Shown in pieces: positions 1 to 13,619 of a stretch of DNA of 64,000 bases. The translations under genes and the position numbers were made by a program. The notes under the pieces are model-generated. The model worked only from the letters and a program-made list of their open reading frames with translations, ran no database searches and was not told the origin of the DNA. Source of the DNA: [Phialemoniopsis] sp. UDSM-2020. Its lineage: Eukaryota; Ascomycota; Sordariomycetes; Thyridiales; Thyridiaceae. The stretch spans positions 4,526,001 through 4,590,000 of the forward strand of contig JAEILZ010000003.1 in assembly GCA_018873225.1 (NCBI GenBank), read 5' to 3'. Within the stretch, counting starts at the first letter, position 1; each line of letters begins with the position of its first letter.

Positions 1-1662
<1,662 letters not shown>

Positions 1663-3333
1663 ATGGCCGACACTAGACCACAACACCATCCTTCTCTCAT
1701 CAAGATGGAAACCCGAAGCTTCACCTCGTCCGCCCACAGCAACAATACCAAGGTGCAGCAAGGGGGCAGCGATGTGATGCTGCTACCGCCGCTCCGAGAC
1801 GGCTTTGCTCCGGTCTCGCAGGAAGACCAGACTTTTCCGCAAGAGCAAAAGATGCAGCAGTTCAACGAGTACCCCGAAGGCGGAGCCAAAGCCTGGCTCG
1901 CCGTGGCCGGCGCGACGGCGTGCCTCGTCGTGTCGTTTGGCTGGGTCAACGTTATTGGCGTGTTTCAGGAGTACTACCAGGTCAACCAGCTGCGCGACTA
2001 CACGCCGTCTGAGATTGCGTGGATTCCTTCGCTTCAGAGTACGTGTAGTTCCGCAATCTTCCCCGGAACTTTGAAGGGTTTAGCGTTTGTTAACTGTTCT
2101 GAGCACAGTTTTCTTCATGTTTGCTGGTGGTATCTTTGCCGGAAAGGTCTTTGACGACTTTGGTCCTCGCTACTTGCTCGTCGGCGGCACGTTCTTGCAC
2201 GTCTTCGGCCTGATGATGACCAGCATCTCCAAGACGTACTACCAGATCCTGCTGAGCCAGGCCGTCTGCTCGGCCATCGGGTCCTCGCTTGTGTTCAGCC
2301 CTGCGTTTTCAAGTGTATGCCTTTCTCGAGAGCCCTCCCATGCTTACAAATAGAAGCTAACCGAGTCTTGGTCTTCACAGGTATCGACGTGGTTCATGAA
2401 GAAGCGCGGCGCCGCCCTCGGCATCGTCGCCGCCGGCTCGTCCCTCGGCGGCCTCATCTTCCCGCTCGTCATCATCAACCTACTCCCCAAGGTCGGCTTC
2501 GCCTGGACGCTGCGATGCTGCGCTTTCATCATCCTGGCGCTCCTGATCTTTGCCAACTTCACCTTGACCAGCCGCATCCGGCCCACGAAGCGGCCGCTGC
2601 AGTTTCTGGCGTTCGTCCGACCCCTGAAAGAGCCGGCATTCGCCCTGTGGACCATCTCTGTGTTCTTCTTCTACTGTACGTGCCATCTAGGCTTAAAGTC
2701 GCCTTTCCTGCAGCGTTTCTTACAACAGGCTAACATTATCCTCCCAGGGGGCATGTTCGTTCCCTTCACATTCATCGTTGCCCACGCCACTGCGCACGGC
2801 ATGTCGCCTCACCTCGCGCAGTACCTCGTCTGCATCCTCAACGCCACCAGGTAAGGTCAACAATTCAAATACAACCCAGCACACTTCACTAACCTTATAC
2901 ACCTAGCCTCTTCGGCCGCACCGTCCCCAACGCCGTCGCCGACAAAGTAGGCCTCTTCAACGTCATGATCGTCATGGGCGCCCTGACCTCGGCCCTCATC
3001 CTCGCCCTCTGGCTCCCCGCCGCCGGCAACGCGCCCATTATCGCCTTCGCCGCCCTGTTCGGCATCTCCTCGGGCGCCGGCATCAGCCTGACCCCGGCGC
3101 TCTGCGCGCGCCTCTCGCCGATCCGCGACATCGGCGTGCGCACCGGCACCGTCTTCACCATCTCGGCCTTCGCGGGCCTGACGGGCTCGCCCATCGGCGG
3201 GGCGATTATTGCGAGCAGCGGTGGCGATTTCAAGTATGCGATCGCGTTTGGCGGGACGGCGTGCGCGATCGGCACGGTGCTTTTCGTGGCTACCCGGGTT
3301 GCGTTCGCTGGGTGGAAGCCGGCGAAGGTTTGA
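1663..3333 (+). CDS. MFS transporter, monocarboxylate-porter-like
   Basis: A five-exon gene (1663-2038, 2109-2314, 2381-2675, 2748-2850, 2907-3333) that joins in frame to 468 residues, a normal length for a 12-helix MFS permease. The start of the membrane domain reads YPEGGAKAWLAVAGA followed by SFGWVN..GVFQEYY, a hallmark of fungal monocarboxylate-transporter-like MFS proteins. The central loop carries the motif STWFMKKRGAALGI typical of this subfamily. The first about 70 residues are polar and probably cytosolic. I chose the ATG at 1663; an in-frame upstream ATG at 1624 would add 13 residues. It sits between the halogenase and the GST inside the polyketide cluster, so export of the product or an intermediate is the likely role; the substrate cannot be told from sequence. 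Confidence 0.88.
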
Positions 3334-3810
3334 AGAGTGACGTTGCTTGGATAAGGTGACACAGTGGCTGCTTAAAGATTGTAATATTTCTTTTGTCAAT
3401 AATTCCCGACGAGAATAACTTGGAGTCGAGCATTTGTATTTCCTGTACTACATATTGGATCAAGCACATATACCCGTGCATGCCACATTACCTTGATTTT
3501 GAAGTTTTACCTACCGTATTAGAGGTGAGATGATAAAGCTATGTTTACTTCACCGGCTCAGGTATAGGCTACCCAGCAGACGGCCGCAGTCCCTTCTCAA
3601 AACCCATATCTCTTTGTTACGAGTGTCTCGTGGGTACTTGAGAACGCTTCAGCGCTTGTGAGATAGATACCTTTAACAAAGTCCTTGCGCACTTTTCGCC
3701 TCCCTTCGGAGCTGCGTAGCAGTCATCACTTGGCAATTGTTAGGCGGAGCTTCAGAATATTAATCGAAATCCAACTTTTCGATTATTTAATATCACAGTT
3801 TACTATCGCC
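3334..3810. other. Intergenic, convergent 3' ends of MFS and GST genes
   Basis: This 477-bp gap is flanked by two converging stop codons. I see only AT-leaning 3' untranslated sequence and no gene or repeat. Confidence 0.6.
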
Positions 3811-4558
3811 CTACTTCCGCGCAGCCATCGCAGCAGCCATCGCCGCCTGGTCAGCATCCAGCAGCTTCTTGATCGCCGGCCTGTTGACGATGCGCTCCCA
3901 CCACGCAGCCACGGCCTTGCGGCTCTGGATCGCTTCGCCGAAGCCGCAGGCAAACAGCCTCTGAACCAGCGGGATGTAGTAGATGTCGGCCAGCGTGAAT
4001 TCGCCGCCGGCCATGTACTCCCTGCCCTGCAGCTGGCGCTCGGCGACGTCGAAGAAGGCCTCGACCTGCTGGAGCGCGGCGGCGACGACGGCCTCGTCGG
4101 CCGGCAGGCCCATGAACTTCTTGGCGAACTTCTCAAAGCCGATGCGGCCCGCGGGCTCGGCGAAGTAGAGGATCTCCTCGGACAGGGCCTGCTCGAAGAG
4201 CGCCGTGGCCTCGAGGTCCGACTCGGAGGGCAGGAGCGGGATCGAGTACTTCTTGGCCAGGTACTTGGCGATGGGGCGGCTCTCGTAGAGGGTGAAGCCG
4301 TCCGGGAAGACGATGGAGGGGATCTTGCCCCAGGGGTGGCGCTTCATGTTCTCGGGGGACTGCGGGGTTATAGTGGTGTCAGCGCTCAACAATTCGCTTC
4401 CCTTGGCATTGGAAACGGATATTACGCACCTTTTGCTCGCCCTTGCGCAGGTCAACAATCTGGAGGTCATAGTCGGTGATGCCGCCCTCGGCGAGGGTCA
4501 GGCGGACGCGGTCCGTGTTGGTCGAGCCACGACCGCCGTACAGAGTGAAAGCTGGCAT
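3811..4558 (-). CDS. Glutathione S-transferase
   Basis: Two exons (4558-4430 and 4359-3811, intron 70 nt) give a 225-residue protein, the usual cytosolic GST size. The N-terminal thioredoxin-fold half begins LYGGRGSTNTDRVRLTLAEGG with a Ser/Thr around residues 12-13 at the catalytic position, and HPWGKIPSIVF (cis-Pro region) and ESRPIAKYLAKKY (glutathione gamma-Glu contact) follow. The C-terminal helical domain contains FTLADIYYIPLVQRL, the GST N-capping region. GSTs recur in emodin/geodin-type clusters (for example gedE in the geodin cluster), where they may conjugate or isomerise reactive quinones, or protect the producer. Its place between the transporter and the thioesterase supports cluster membership. 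It is transcribed away from the thioesterase gene. Confidence 0.88.
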
Positions 4559-5911
4559 ATTGGAGCGGTGCAAGAGTGTGGACGTAAATCTTGTGCTTGT
4601 GGTGGTGATGAGCCTCGACATGTGCAGACTGACAGTGACAAGTACGGAATAGCTCGTTTGAAGCTTAGGTTTGTCAGAGAGAGAGATTGGGTCAGTCAGC
4701 CACATGCACTCGGCGTTTTAAAGTGCAAACGAGACACGCGCCTTGAGGGGTCGGGACGCGGGGGCTGCAACGGGCAGCTCTAGCTATGCGTGCTATGTCA
4801 TACCGAGCAAACAATTCATCCATGGAGGATCTGAAAGCTCGAGGTCCGGCCTGGTTGAAGTTGCACGTCTGATTGGCTGGTTCGCTCATGCGCCCAAATG
4901 CGGTCTAGCGTCGGTAGTGCGATTTCAGGCACCGGCGCCGGATTCGCTTGGCGTCCCCACAGCTTGGGTGCCGGGCGGGGGGTCTGATTTATTGGTGTCG
5001 CCGGTCATGACAAATGCCTGCGTTGCTCACGGGTTTCGCATAGCTTATGCGGATGAACTCTGCACACCGCGTCGCTCTCGCCCTCGCGCTCGCGACGCGA
5101 GAATGCGTGACCTGGCACGGGATCATCGCTCTCGGACAGACCGCATTCACCGTCACATCTGGTCGTTGGGATGAACGCCGTGGTTATTTAACATGGCCAC
5201 TTCCGGCATTGAAGGAACGTTTTAGATACCCGGTTCACTTCCGTACCCGTACAAACCTCTGGGAAGGCCTTTTCACAGCCGCCAGGTGTCTTTCTTAACG
5301 TTCCGCCGGTTCAGTCTCGGGTCTACCAAGGCAACATACTTATTTCGTTGGGCTCATAGGCGGCGCCACGCATCTCACCATCTCAAAATTCCGGGCTCGC
5401 CGAGTGTGTTCCCAACTTACATGAGCAGCCGTACAAGAGGTAGAAGTCCAGGTCAGAGCTGATGTGGGGCCACCATGCCGGGTCGTCAAGTGTGGCCTCA
5501 ACGGAGACCGACAGGATCAAGAAGCCTCCCTGGCTCTCATGCAAAGCCGTGGAGACTCTATAGAACAAGGCTGATTAGGGCCTCCAGAACTATTGGGCTA
5601 ATTAGCAGGAGCTAGGGAGGACAAGCTTCAAGGGATTGGCTTGTCTGGGGTTTGATAAGGCTTATACAAGCCTTTGTGGCTGAGCTCGCTTGTCGGGTTC
5701 CGACAATTTTGGCAAGCTCTGTGCCCACCTCGCTGGATCCTTCAAGTCGCCCCAAAGATAGTACCATTAGAATTAGAGTTGGTTGAAGAAAGTCAAAAAT
5801 CTGAAGAGCAGCCTGCTGGTCCAAATCCCAATCGTAATCTTGGATGTTGCAATACTCAAACTGATTTCGTCGTTGCTCCCACCTTCAAACACATCATTTC
5901 TGCAATTCAAC
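4559..5911. promoter_or_regulatory. Divergent intergenic region, GST / thioesterase
   Basis: A 1353-bp gap between divergent start codons. Short reading frames of 60-160 codons occur in it, but none has recognisable protein character or conserved motifs. It holds an AflR-like site at 5501-5511 and a CGG-N5-CCG element at 5133-5143. Confidence 0.5.
5501..5511. promoter_or_regulatory. AflR-like binding site candidate (ACGGAGACCGA)
   Basis: On the minus strand it reads TCGGTCTCCGT, which is TCG-N5-CGT with a CGG-N3-CCG core and one mismatch to the AflR consensus. It lies 400 bp before the thioesterase ATG. Confidence 0.35.
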
Positions 5912-6924
5912 ATGGCAACACTGGCCAACGTGAAGATCGACCGCGAGTTCTGGAGAGACTACCTCTCAGCTCAGGCCAGCCAACTGCCGCACCTGGACGA
6001 CGTAGAAGATGTCACAGAGCGCGTTGTGAGGGTGATGGGTGGGAACCCTGGAGAGATGCAACTCCAGGGAACAAACACATTTCTTCTCGGCACTGGCAAG
6101 GAGAGGATTCTCATCGACACTGGCGAGGTAAGTGCAGGAAACAATACTAGCTTCACATAATGTTCCATGCATGTGCGCTAACTCTGCATGCGCAGGGAAT
6201 GCCGGTATGGATCGAACGAATGGTCGATATTCTTAAGGAAAGAGATCTCCATATTTCTCATGTCCTTCTGACACATTGGCACGGCGATCACACGGGTGGT
6301 GTACCCGACCTTGTGGCATACGATGCGACCATCGCAGATCGCATCTACAAATGCAACCCTGACCCAGGCCAACACGACATCCGCGACGGCCAAACCTTCA
6401 CCGTCGAAGGTGCTACAGTCAAGGCACTCTTCACCCCCGGCCACGCTGTAGATCACATGTGTTTCCTGCTTGAAGAAGAGAATGCTTTGTTTACCGGCGA
6501 CAACGTCCTAGGACATGGCTTCACTGTCGTCGAAGATCTCGCTCTCTACCTCCAAAGTCTCGAGCGCATGGCCGAAGAAGGCTGCAAAATCGGCTATCCA
6601 GCCCACGGCGTCAGGGTCGAGAACCTACCGGCTAAGCTCACCCAGTACATCCGGCAAAAGAGGGGCAGGGAGAAGTTGATCTACGGAGCACTGCTTGACA
6701 GCATGTCAAAAGGGGGCCGGACAGCGTACAGCAAGTCCGGCCTGTCAACAAGGGAGATTATCAACAAGATTCACGGCAATGTTCCGCAGCACTTGCTGCA
6801 GAGTGCCATAGAGCCATCCACCATGGAGATTCTCCAGATGCTTGCCGACACTCGCAAGGTGGGCTTTGCTATGCATGGTGGCACGCAACGATGGTTCGTC
6901 AACCAACGGTGCAAGGTGGCTTAG
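5912..6924 (+). CDS. Metallo-beta-lactamase-type polyketide thioesterase
   Basis: This belongs to the MBL-fold thioesterases that release the octaketide from TE-less NR-PKSs, such as the atrochrysone carboxyl ACP thioesterases AptB, GedB and MdpF. Exons 5912-6127 and 6196-6924 join in frame to 314 residues, close to the family length. The zinc-binding motif [10 protein letters not shown] is intact at residues 98-107 (H99, H101, D103, H104). Further metal-ligand regions are [12 protein letters not shown] and [11 protein letters not shown], and YPAHG appears later. The N-terminal half has [10 protein letters not shown] and ILIDTGE, also typical. The next gene downstream on the same strand is an NR-PKS ending in ACP without TE, so this protein almost certainly provides release in trans. 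In several characterised clusters the two genes are divergent; here they are in tandem. Confidence 0.93.
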
Positions 6925-7598
6925 AGTCACAAGTTTAGCTGGCATTTTAGACATGGTGGAATGGAAGTTTTAGCTAGGCGTAATGTGGTCAAGGTAGAGG
7001 CGTTAGATTGTCATTCGTAGATTATACACAAACATCACAAACAATAATAAGTTTACAAGCATCTCGTGAGCGACTTTTCAGACCGTTTTTACGAGACGAT
7101 TTCGCAGGTCTTCAGCACGAAACTACCGAATGCTCGACTATGGTGAAACAGCCGACCCAGCAACTGTGGACAACAGACAGCATTTCGCTCCTCATCCAGC
7201 ATTGGAGCCTCCTGGAACATTCAACAACATTATCCTCGCGTAAAAGGGGCCTTTACTGGCTGTGTTGGTAATCTTCTCATCCTGGGGACGTCATCCTCTA
7301 GCCTTCGGGGCAGTGGCCCTCGTCGGTTCCCGGTGCTATATATAGCAATATACATCTAGCCGGACCGCCGGACAGCGTGGAAATCACACCGATGCCGATG
7401 CTGACTGGTTCGGCATCCTCCGAACTCGTTTCACATGCTTGTTTAAGGTTAGATATCCGAGTATATCCTTTCGAAAAAGACATCAACTTCGATTCTTTTT
7501 GCTTGTTCTGAATATCACTCATCTTTTACATCATCAACGTTCCTCTCCCTCCCTTCCTTCCTTCCTTCAACAGCCTTTTTCCCTAGCATGCTGCAATA
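6925..7598 (+). promoter_or_regulatory. NR-PKS promoter region
   Basis: A 674-bp gap holding the thioesterase 3' end and the PKS promoter. A TATATATA element lies at 7337-7344, an AflR-like site at 7323-7333 directly beside it, a TCGG-N6-CCGA palindrome at 7410-7423, and an 8-bp inverted repeat GATGCCGA/TCGGCATC at about 7391-7417. A pyrimidine-rich leader with CCTT repeats precedes the ATG at 7599. Confidence 0.55.
7323..7333 (+). promoter_or_regulatory. AflR-like binding site (TCGGTTCCCGG)
   Basis: It is a full match to the AflR consensus TCGSWNNSCGR with core CGG-TTC-CCG. It ends 3 bp before a TATA element and lies 266 bp before the PKS ATG. Its first ten bases recur in the site upstream of the laccase-like gene. 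Confidence 0.5.
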
Positions 7599-10500
7599 AT
7601 GACCGCTACTCCCTCAACGGAAGGTCTCAGCGACTTCACGTCGCGTCTGCTGTTCTTCAGCAACGAGTTTCCCAACGACGACCTACGGGATCTGTTCCGC
7701 CGCCTCCACACCCACAGTAAAGACCAGAAGTTCCGTCTCCTCGCTACATTCCTGGATGCTTGCAGCGATGTAGTCCACGACGAGGTCGCGGCATTGCCGC
7801 TGCACTTGAAGAAGCTCGTTCCTCCCTTCAAGTCTATCTTGTCTCTCGCCGATGATCCAGACTTCCGACAGGGTCCCGTAGGTGGTGCTCTGGAAAGCGC
7901 CCTACTCTGTGTGTTGGAGATTGGCATGTTTATCGGGTAAGTTGCGACACGAGATGAATAACACTTCGATTGCGATAGCATACTAATCTGTTTCACAGTC
8001 ACCATGAAGTTGAGAATCTGTCTCTGGATCTGCCGACTGCTAAAACAACGTTGTCGGGGCTTAGTATTGGCCTATTCGCCGCTGCTGCCGTCTCCGTCTC
8101 CACCTCACTGGCAGAGGTTGCCATCAATGGTGTGGAAAGCGTGAGAGTTGCCTTCAGACTCGGTATCCACGTAGATGGTGTATCTGCAAGACTCGAGTCC
8201 CGCGATCAGGATGGGACCTACGGTAGCTGGGCCTATGTGCTCACTGGCCTGTCTGTCGCAAAGGTGCAAGAGGAGCTCGATCGATATAACACAGAGTCGG
8301 TGAGTATCGCCTTTCTCATACTGGAACAACAGTGTTTAGACTAACGCTCGGTCTATAGTCGAACCCTACGCCGACAAAGGTCTTCATCAGTGCGGCGGAC
8401 AAGACCTCAGTCAGCGTCACAGGTCCGCCGTCTCGCCTGAAGAATGCGTTCAGGCACTCCGAGGCTCTGCGTTACTCCAAGCATCTCCCCATGCCCGTCT
8501 ACAATGGACTGTGCCACGCGCCTCATCTCTATACAGTCGACGATGTACGATCTATTGTCCAAGGTTCTGCACCCAAGTGCTCTCACTCTCTTCGCATCCG
8601 GCTGCCGCTCTTCTCGCCACAGACGGGCCAGCCATATCTCGCTCGCAACGCCGGCGAGCTATTCGAAGAGATCACGGCCGATATCTTGACTGGTGGCATC
8701 TACCTCGACAATTTGAGTGGCGGAATTCTCGACTCGATCTCTGATTCCGGGGCGGCCGAGTGCGAAACATTCCTGTTTCGCTCATCCCTCGTCTCCAAGA
8801 GCATACTGGCGACTGTCAGCGAAGGTCTCGCCCAAGTGACAATGAAGCACAATGACTACATCGACTGGGCTTTCAAGGATATCGCTCCCAGCGCACCGCG
8901 CACTCCGCATCAGTCTACTCTAGCCATTGTCGGCATGTCCTGTCGGCTCCCCGGCGGTGCCAATGACTGCAAGCTCTTTTGGGACCTCTTGAAAGAAGGA
9001 AGAGATACGCACACCGAGGTTCCAGCCGATAGGTTCGACCTCCAAGCACACTTTGATCCGACTGGCCAGGTCCCCAATTCGACGCCCACCCCTTACGGCA
9101 ACTTCATCGACCAGCCCGGCATGTTTGACGCCGCCTTCTTCAACATGTCCCCTCGAGAGGTGAGTCCACCCTTCACATTGCATTATAATTTTATGATACT
9201 AACAGGCTTGGAAACAGGCTGAGCAAACGGACCCCATGCACCGTCTGGCCCTCGTCACCGCCTACGAGGCCCTCGAGATGTCTGGCTACGCGCCCAACCG
9301 CACGCCCTCGACGACCCTGGAGCGCATCGGCACCTACTACGGCCAGGCGAGCGACGACTGGCGCGAGCTCAACGCCGCGCAGAACATCGGCACGCACGCC
9401 GTGCCCGGCGGCGAGCGCGCCTTCGCCAACGGCCGCATCAACTACTTCTTCAAGTTTGGCGGGCCCAGTTTCAACATCGACACGGCGTGCTCGAGCGGCC
9501 TGGCCGCCGTCAACGCCGCGTGCTCGGCGCTGTGGGCCGGCGAGGCCGATACCGTCATCGCGGGCGGGCTCAGCGTCATCACGAACCCGGACAACTACGC
9601 CATGCTGGGCAACGGGCACTTTTTGTCAAAGACTGGCCAGTGCAAGGTTTGGGACGAGGGTGCTGACGGGTACTGCCGCGCTGACGGTATTGGCTCCGTC
9701 GTGATCAAGCGTCTCGAGGATGCGATTGCAGACAATGATAATGTCATCGCCACTGTCCTCGCCGGTGCGACCAACCACTCTGCCTACGCCGCCTCCATCA
9801 CCCAACCCCATGCCGGTGCGCAGAAGAGCAATTACGCCCAGGTCACACATGCGGCGGGCGTGAACCCTCTTGATGTGGGATATGTCGAGCTCCACGGCAC
9901 TGGCACCCAAGTCGGTGATGCCGTCGAGTCCGAGTCGGTCTGCGACTTCTTCGCGCCCCTCGCACCGCGCCGCCGCGCCGACCAGCCTCTCCATCTCGGC
10001 GCAGTTAAATCCAATATAGGCCATGGTGAGGCCGCCGCTGGCATCGCCTCGCTGATCAAGGTGCTGCTGGTCTTCCAGAACAACGAGATCCCGCCGCACG
10101 TGGGCATCAAGACGGCCATGAACCCCATCATCCCCTCGGATCTGGCCAAGCGCCAAGCCGGTCTCACCATGGATCTTCAACCGTGGCCAAAAGAAGAGGG
10201 CAAGACTCGGTATGCCGTGGTGAACAGCTTCGGTGCTCATGGTGGCAATACCACGTTGATGCTCGGAGACGCGCCGCAGCGGAAACTCATGGGCTCCGAC
10301 CCCAGGTCAACCCACCCGGTGGTCATTTCTGCCAAGAGCAAGAACTCTCTGAAGGACAACGTGGCGGCCCTCATCGAGTATCTCGATAAGCACCAAGACA
10401 CGGACCTGTGTGACCTGTCGTACACAACCACTGCTCGACGGATCCATCACAACTCCAGAGTGTCGGTGTCAGCTTCTAGCATTCCCCAGCTGCGGAAGGC

Positions 10501-13211
10501 TCTGGAATCTGCTCTGCCTACAATTGGAGAAATCCGACCTGTCCCAGCCAACGCACCCTCGGTGGCTTTTGCTTTCACCGGCCAAGGAGCATTCTATCTA
10601 GAGATGGGCGCGGCGCTGTACAAGTCGTTCCCGTACTATCGCCAACAAATCGACCACCTGGACCACTTGGTGCAGGTGTTCGGTTTCCCCTCGGTCATCC
10701 CGGTCATTGAGGGCACCATTGAGAACGAAGATGTCTCCCCTCTCACGACGCAACTCACCATTGTCGTCACTCAAATCGCCCTAGCTGAATTCTGGTCGCT
10801 GCTCGGAGTCAAGCCCAGCGCTGTCATCGGCCACAGTCTAGGCGAATACGCAGCTCTCGTCGTGGCCGGTGTGATCTCGGCCGCTGACGCCATCCTTCTT
10901 GTTGGTAAGCGCGCGGAGCTAGTCGTGTCCAACTGCGAGGAGGGCAGCCACGTCATGCTGGCTGTGCGCGCGAGCGTCGACAAGATCAAGAGCATTGTGA
11001 CCGACGGAAAGTACCAGGTGTCTTGCGTCAACGGAATCGCCGACACAGTCTTGGGCGGCTCTCGGGAAGACATCGAGGAGACGCGGAGGGTTCTGGAGCA
11101 CGAGGGCCTCAAGTGCACGCTCCTCGACGTGCCATTTGCCTTCCACACCAGCCAGATGGATCCCATGCTGGCGCCCTTTGAGCAGCTGGCTAAGCATGTG
11201 ACTTACAAGACGCCGAGAATCCCCATCCTCTCCCCGCTGCTCAGCACCTGTGTGTTCGACGGCAAGACCATCAACGAGAAGTACCTGAGCAAGGCCGCTC
11301 GCGAGCCGGTCAACTTTGTCGGCGCGCTCGAGGCTGCGCAAGACTTTGGCATCATCGACGAGAAGACTCTGTGGATTGAGATTGGGCCTCACCCCATCTG
11401 CGCCTCGCTTGTCAGGGGTTACGTTCCCGAAGCCCAGACCGCCGCGTCTTTCCGCCGCGACGAGGACAACTTTGCCACTCTGTCAAATACCCTTGCGTCG
11501 CTGCACCGCGCCGGCGTGTCTGTCAACTGGAACGAGTACCACCGGCCGTACGAGCGGTGCCACACCCTCTTGCCGCTTGACACGTACAAGTGGAACGAGA
11601 AGAATTACTGGATCCAGTATGAAGGCACCTGGACACTTGACAAGGCGTATCCCAATGGCAACCCGAATAAGAAGCCGACGGCACAGAGTGGTTCCGCGCT
11701 GCGGACTTCGTCCATGCAGCAAATTGTATCAGAGGAGATCACCGAGACCACGGGCAAGGTGGTGATTGTCTCGGACATCATGCAGCCGGAACTGTTGAGT
11801 GCCTTGGACGGTCACCATATGAATGGACATGGCGTTGCAACTTCGGTAAGTGGATAATTCCTTCAATGACACTTTGTAAAAGTGCATAGCTAATTCTCGG
11901 TATCAGTCCATCTGGGCAGATATGGCCCTCACCGTCGGCGAATACCTGTACAAGCGCATGGTGCCGAACACGACCGGTACGGTACCAATGAACGTCTCTG
12001 ACATGCTCGTGGAACACGCCCAAGTCGTGAACTCGAACCGGGCGGGCGCGCAGCTCCTCCAGATCGAAGCCCAGATCGACCTCGAGGACATGGAGACATG
12101 TGTCCAGTGGTACAACGTCGACAGCACAGGCGCTCGCACCGAGGAGCCCTACGCCACCGCCACAATCAGGTACGAAGACCCCGACGCCTGGGCCGCCGAG
12201 TTCTCCCGCATGTCGTGGCTCGTCGACAGCCGCGCCGACGCCCTCGCCGCGATGGTCCCCTCGGGCGCCGCGAGCCGCCTCGGCCGCGGGCTGGCCTACA
12301 CGCTCTTTGCCAACGTCGTGAACTACACCGAAAAGTACCGCGGCATGCAATCGGTCACGGTCCGCGGGCTCGAGGCCTACGCCGACGTGGTGCTCACGCG
12401 CGACCGCGCGGGCACGTGGCACACGCCGCCGCACTGGTTCGACAGCCTGTTCCACGTCGGCGGGTTCGTCATGAACGGCAGCGAGGCGTCGGACACGCGC
12501 GACTACTTCTACGTGACCAACGGCTGGGCGAGCTGCCGCATGACGAGGCCGGCCGTCGCGGGCGGCGAGTACCGCAGCTACGTGCGCATGGCGCCGTCGG
12601 CGTCGGGCGAGGCGAATATGTGGGAGGGCGACGTGTATGTGATGCAGGGTGGGGAGGTCGTGGGAATGATGGGCGGCATGCGGTTCCGTCGCGTGCACCG
12701 TATCTTGATGGACAAGTTCTTCTCACCCACTGATGCCCCGGCGGGTGGTGCTGTCGCTCGGAAGACTGGAGCATCCTCAGCGAAGGCTATTGCTGCTGCC
12801 CCTGCGAAGGCCAAAGTTGCGTCGGCAAAGCCCAAAGCCAAGCCTCTCGTCGCAAAGGCTAAGCGTCCTGCACCGGCAGCGAAGCCGGTTGTGGAGCAGG
12901 TAGAAGAGGTGATGGAGGATGACGAGGAGGAGGAAGAGCCGGAGGCGGCGACCCCTGCCTCGAACAACGCCGTCGAGATGGTGGGAGGAGTGGTGGGCGA
13001 TGCCTTGAACCTCATTGCTAAAGAGACGGGGCTCGACCTGGCTGATCTCCATGATGAAGCTACCTTTGTGGAACTGGGGGTCGATTCTCTGACTTCGCTG
13101 GTGTTGGCCGAGAAGTTCAAGCAGGAACTCTCGATCGAAGTCAAGAGTTCGCTCTTCCTCGAATGCCTCAATGTCAGGGACTTGAAGGAGTGGCTGGAGC
13201 AGAATGCCTGA
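7599..13211 (+). CDS. Non-reducing polyketide synthase, SAT-KS-MAT-PT-ACP, no thioesterase
   Basis: Five exons (7599-7936, 7999-8299, 8359-9159, 9218-11845, 11907-13211) give 1790 residues. Domain order: SAT (about 1-350, motif GLSIG at 133-137), KS (about 398-815; catalytic DTACSSG with C571, VELHGTGT with H706, [10 protein letters not shown] with H749), MAT ([11 protein letters not shown]1020), product template domain (HH at 1346-1347, PPHWFDSLF with D1535), one ACP (GVDSLTSL, pantetheine Ser1750) and no TE, CYC or MT. KS sequences such as [14 protein letters not shown] and [20 protein letters not shown], with a TE-less end, fit the group V synthases that make atrochrysone carboxylic acid. 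The neighbouring MBL thioesterase supplies release. The SAT nucleophile position is Ser rather than the usual Cys of GxCxG. The PT-ACP linker is Ala/Lys/Pro-rich and then strongly acidic. Confidence 0.95.
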
Positions 13212-13619
13212 GTTGCGACAGAAGGCTGGAAGACATGAGAGCCAAGTCGTCTTGTATTTTGCTTTGGTTTTGTATAGAATGATCTACAGCAATAAGGCGT
13301 TTGTCACTTCGGGGCCAGTTTTAATCGATATAGGCATTTGAGTACTTAGGAATCTAGACTGTAAATCACTTCATGATTGTTCTGCATTGTTTTTAAACTT
13401 GTTCTCGACGGTGTCTTTTGATGGCACCTGTGGCCCGGACTTCTAACATGAATGAAACATAAAGCTCGAGTCCTCCGAAGATCATATACACATTCCGTGT
13501 TCCAGCAACCATACTATCTATAATGAACTAACAAACATATAAAGAAACGCTCAAGAGAGTATATGTATAACGTATGATATCTATCTGTGGTTGAAAAGGC
13601 AATACATAACCGCTGCCGG
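13212..13619. other. Intergenic, convergent 3' ends of PKS and AflR-like gene
   Basis: A 408-bp gap between converging stop codons. I see only AT-rich untranslated sequence. Confidence 0.6.

Noticed and set aside
5216..5260. CGG-N7-CCG and CGG-N5-CCG elements in the thioesterase upstream region as regulator sites
   Set aside because: The spacings differ from the N3 and N6 elements and each occurs once, so chance is the simpler explanation.
4743..5298. Possible small genes between GST and thioesterase
   Set aside because: The frames overlap one another, lack motifs and have no clear start context or splice structure.
9191..10240. Long minus-strand frames opposite the PKS KS domain
   Set aside because: They are shadows of the GC-rich PKS coding strand; the plus strand carries all KS catalytic motifs.
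11778..12698. A 306-codon minus-strand frame opposite the PKS PT domain
   Set aside because: It has His/Arg/Val-rich composition typical of an antisense shadow, and the plus strand encodes the PT and ACP domains.
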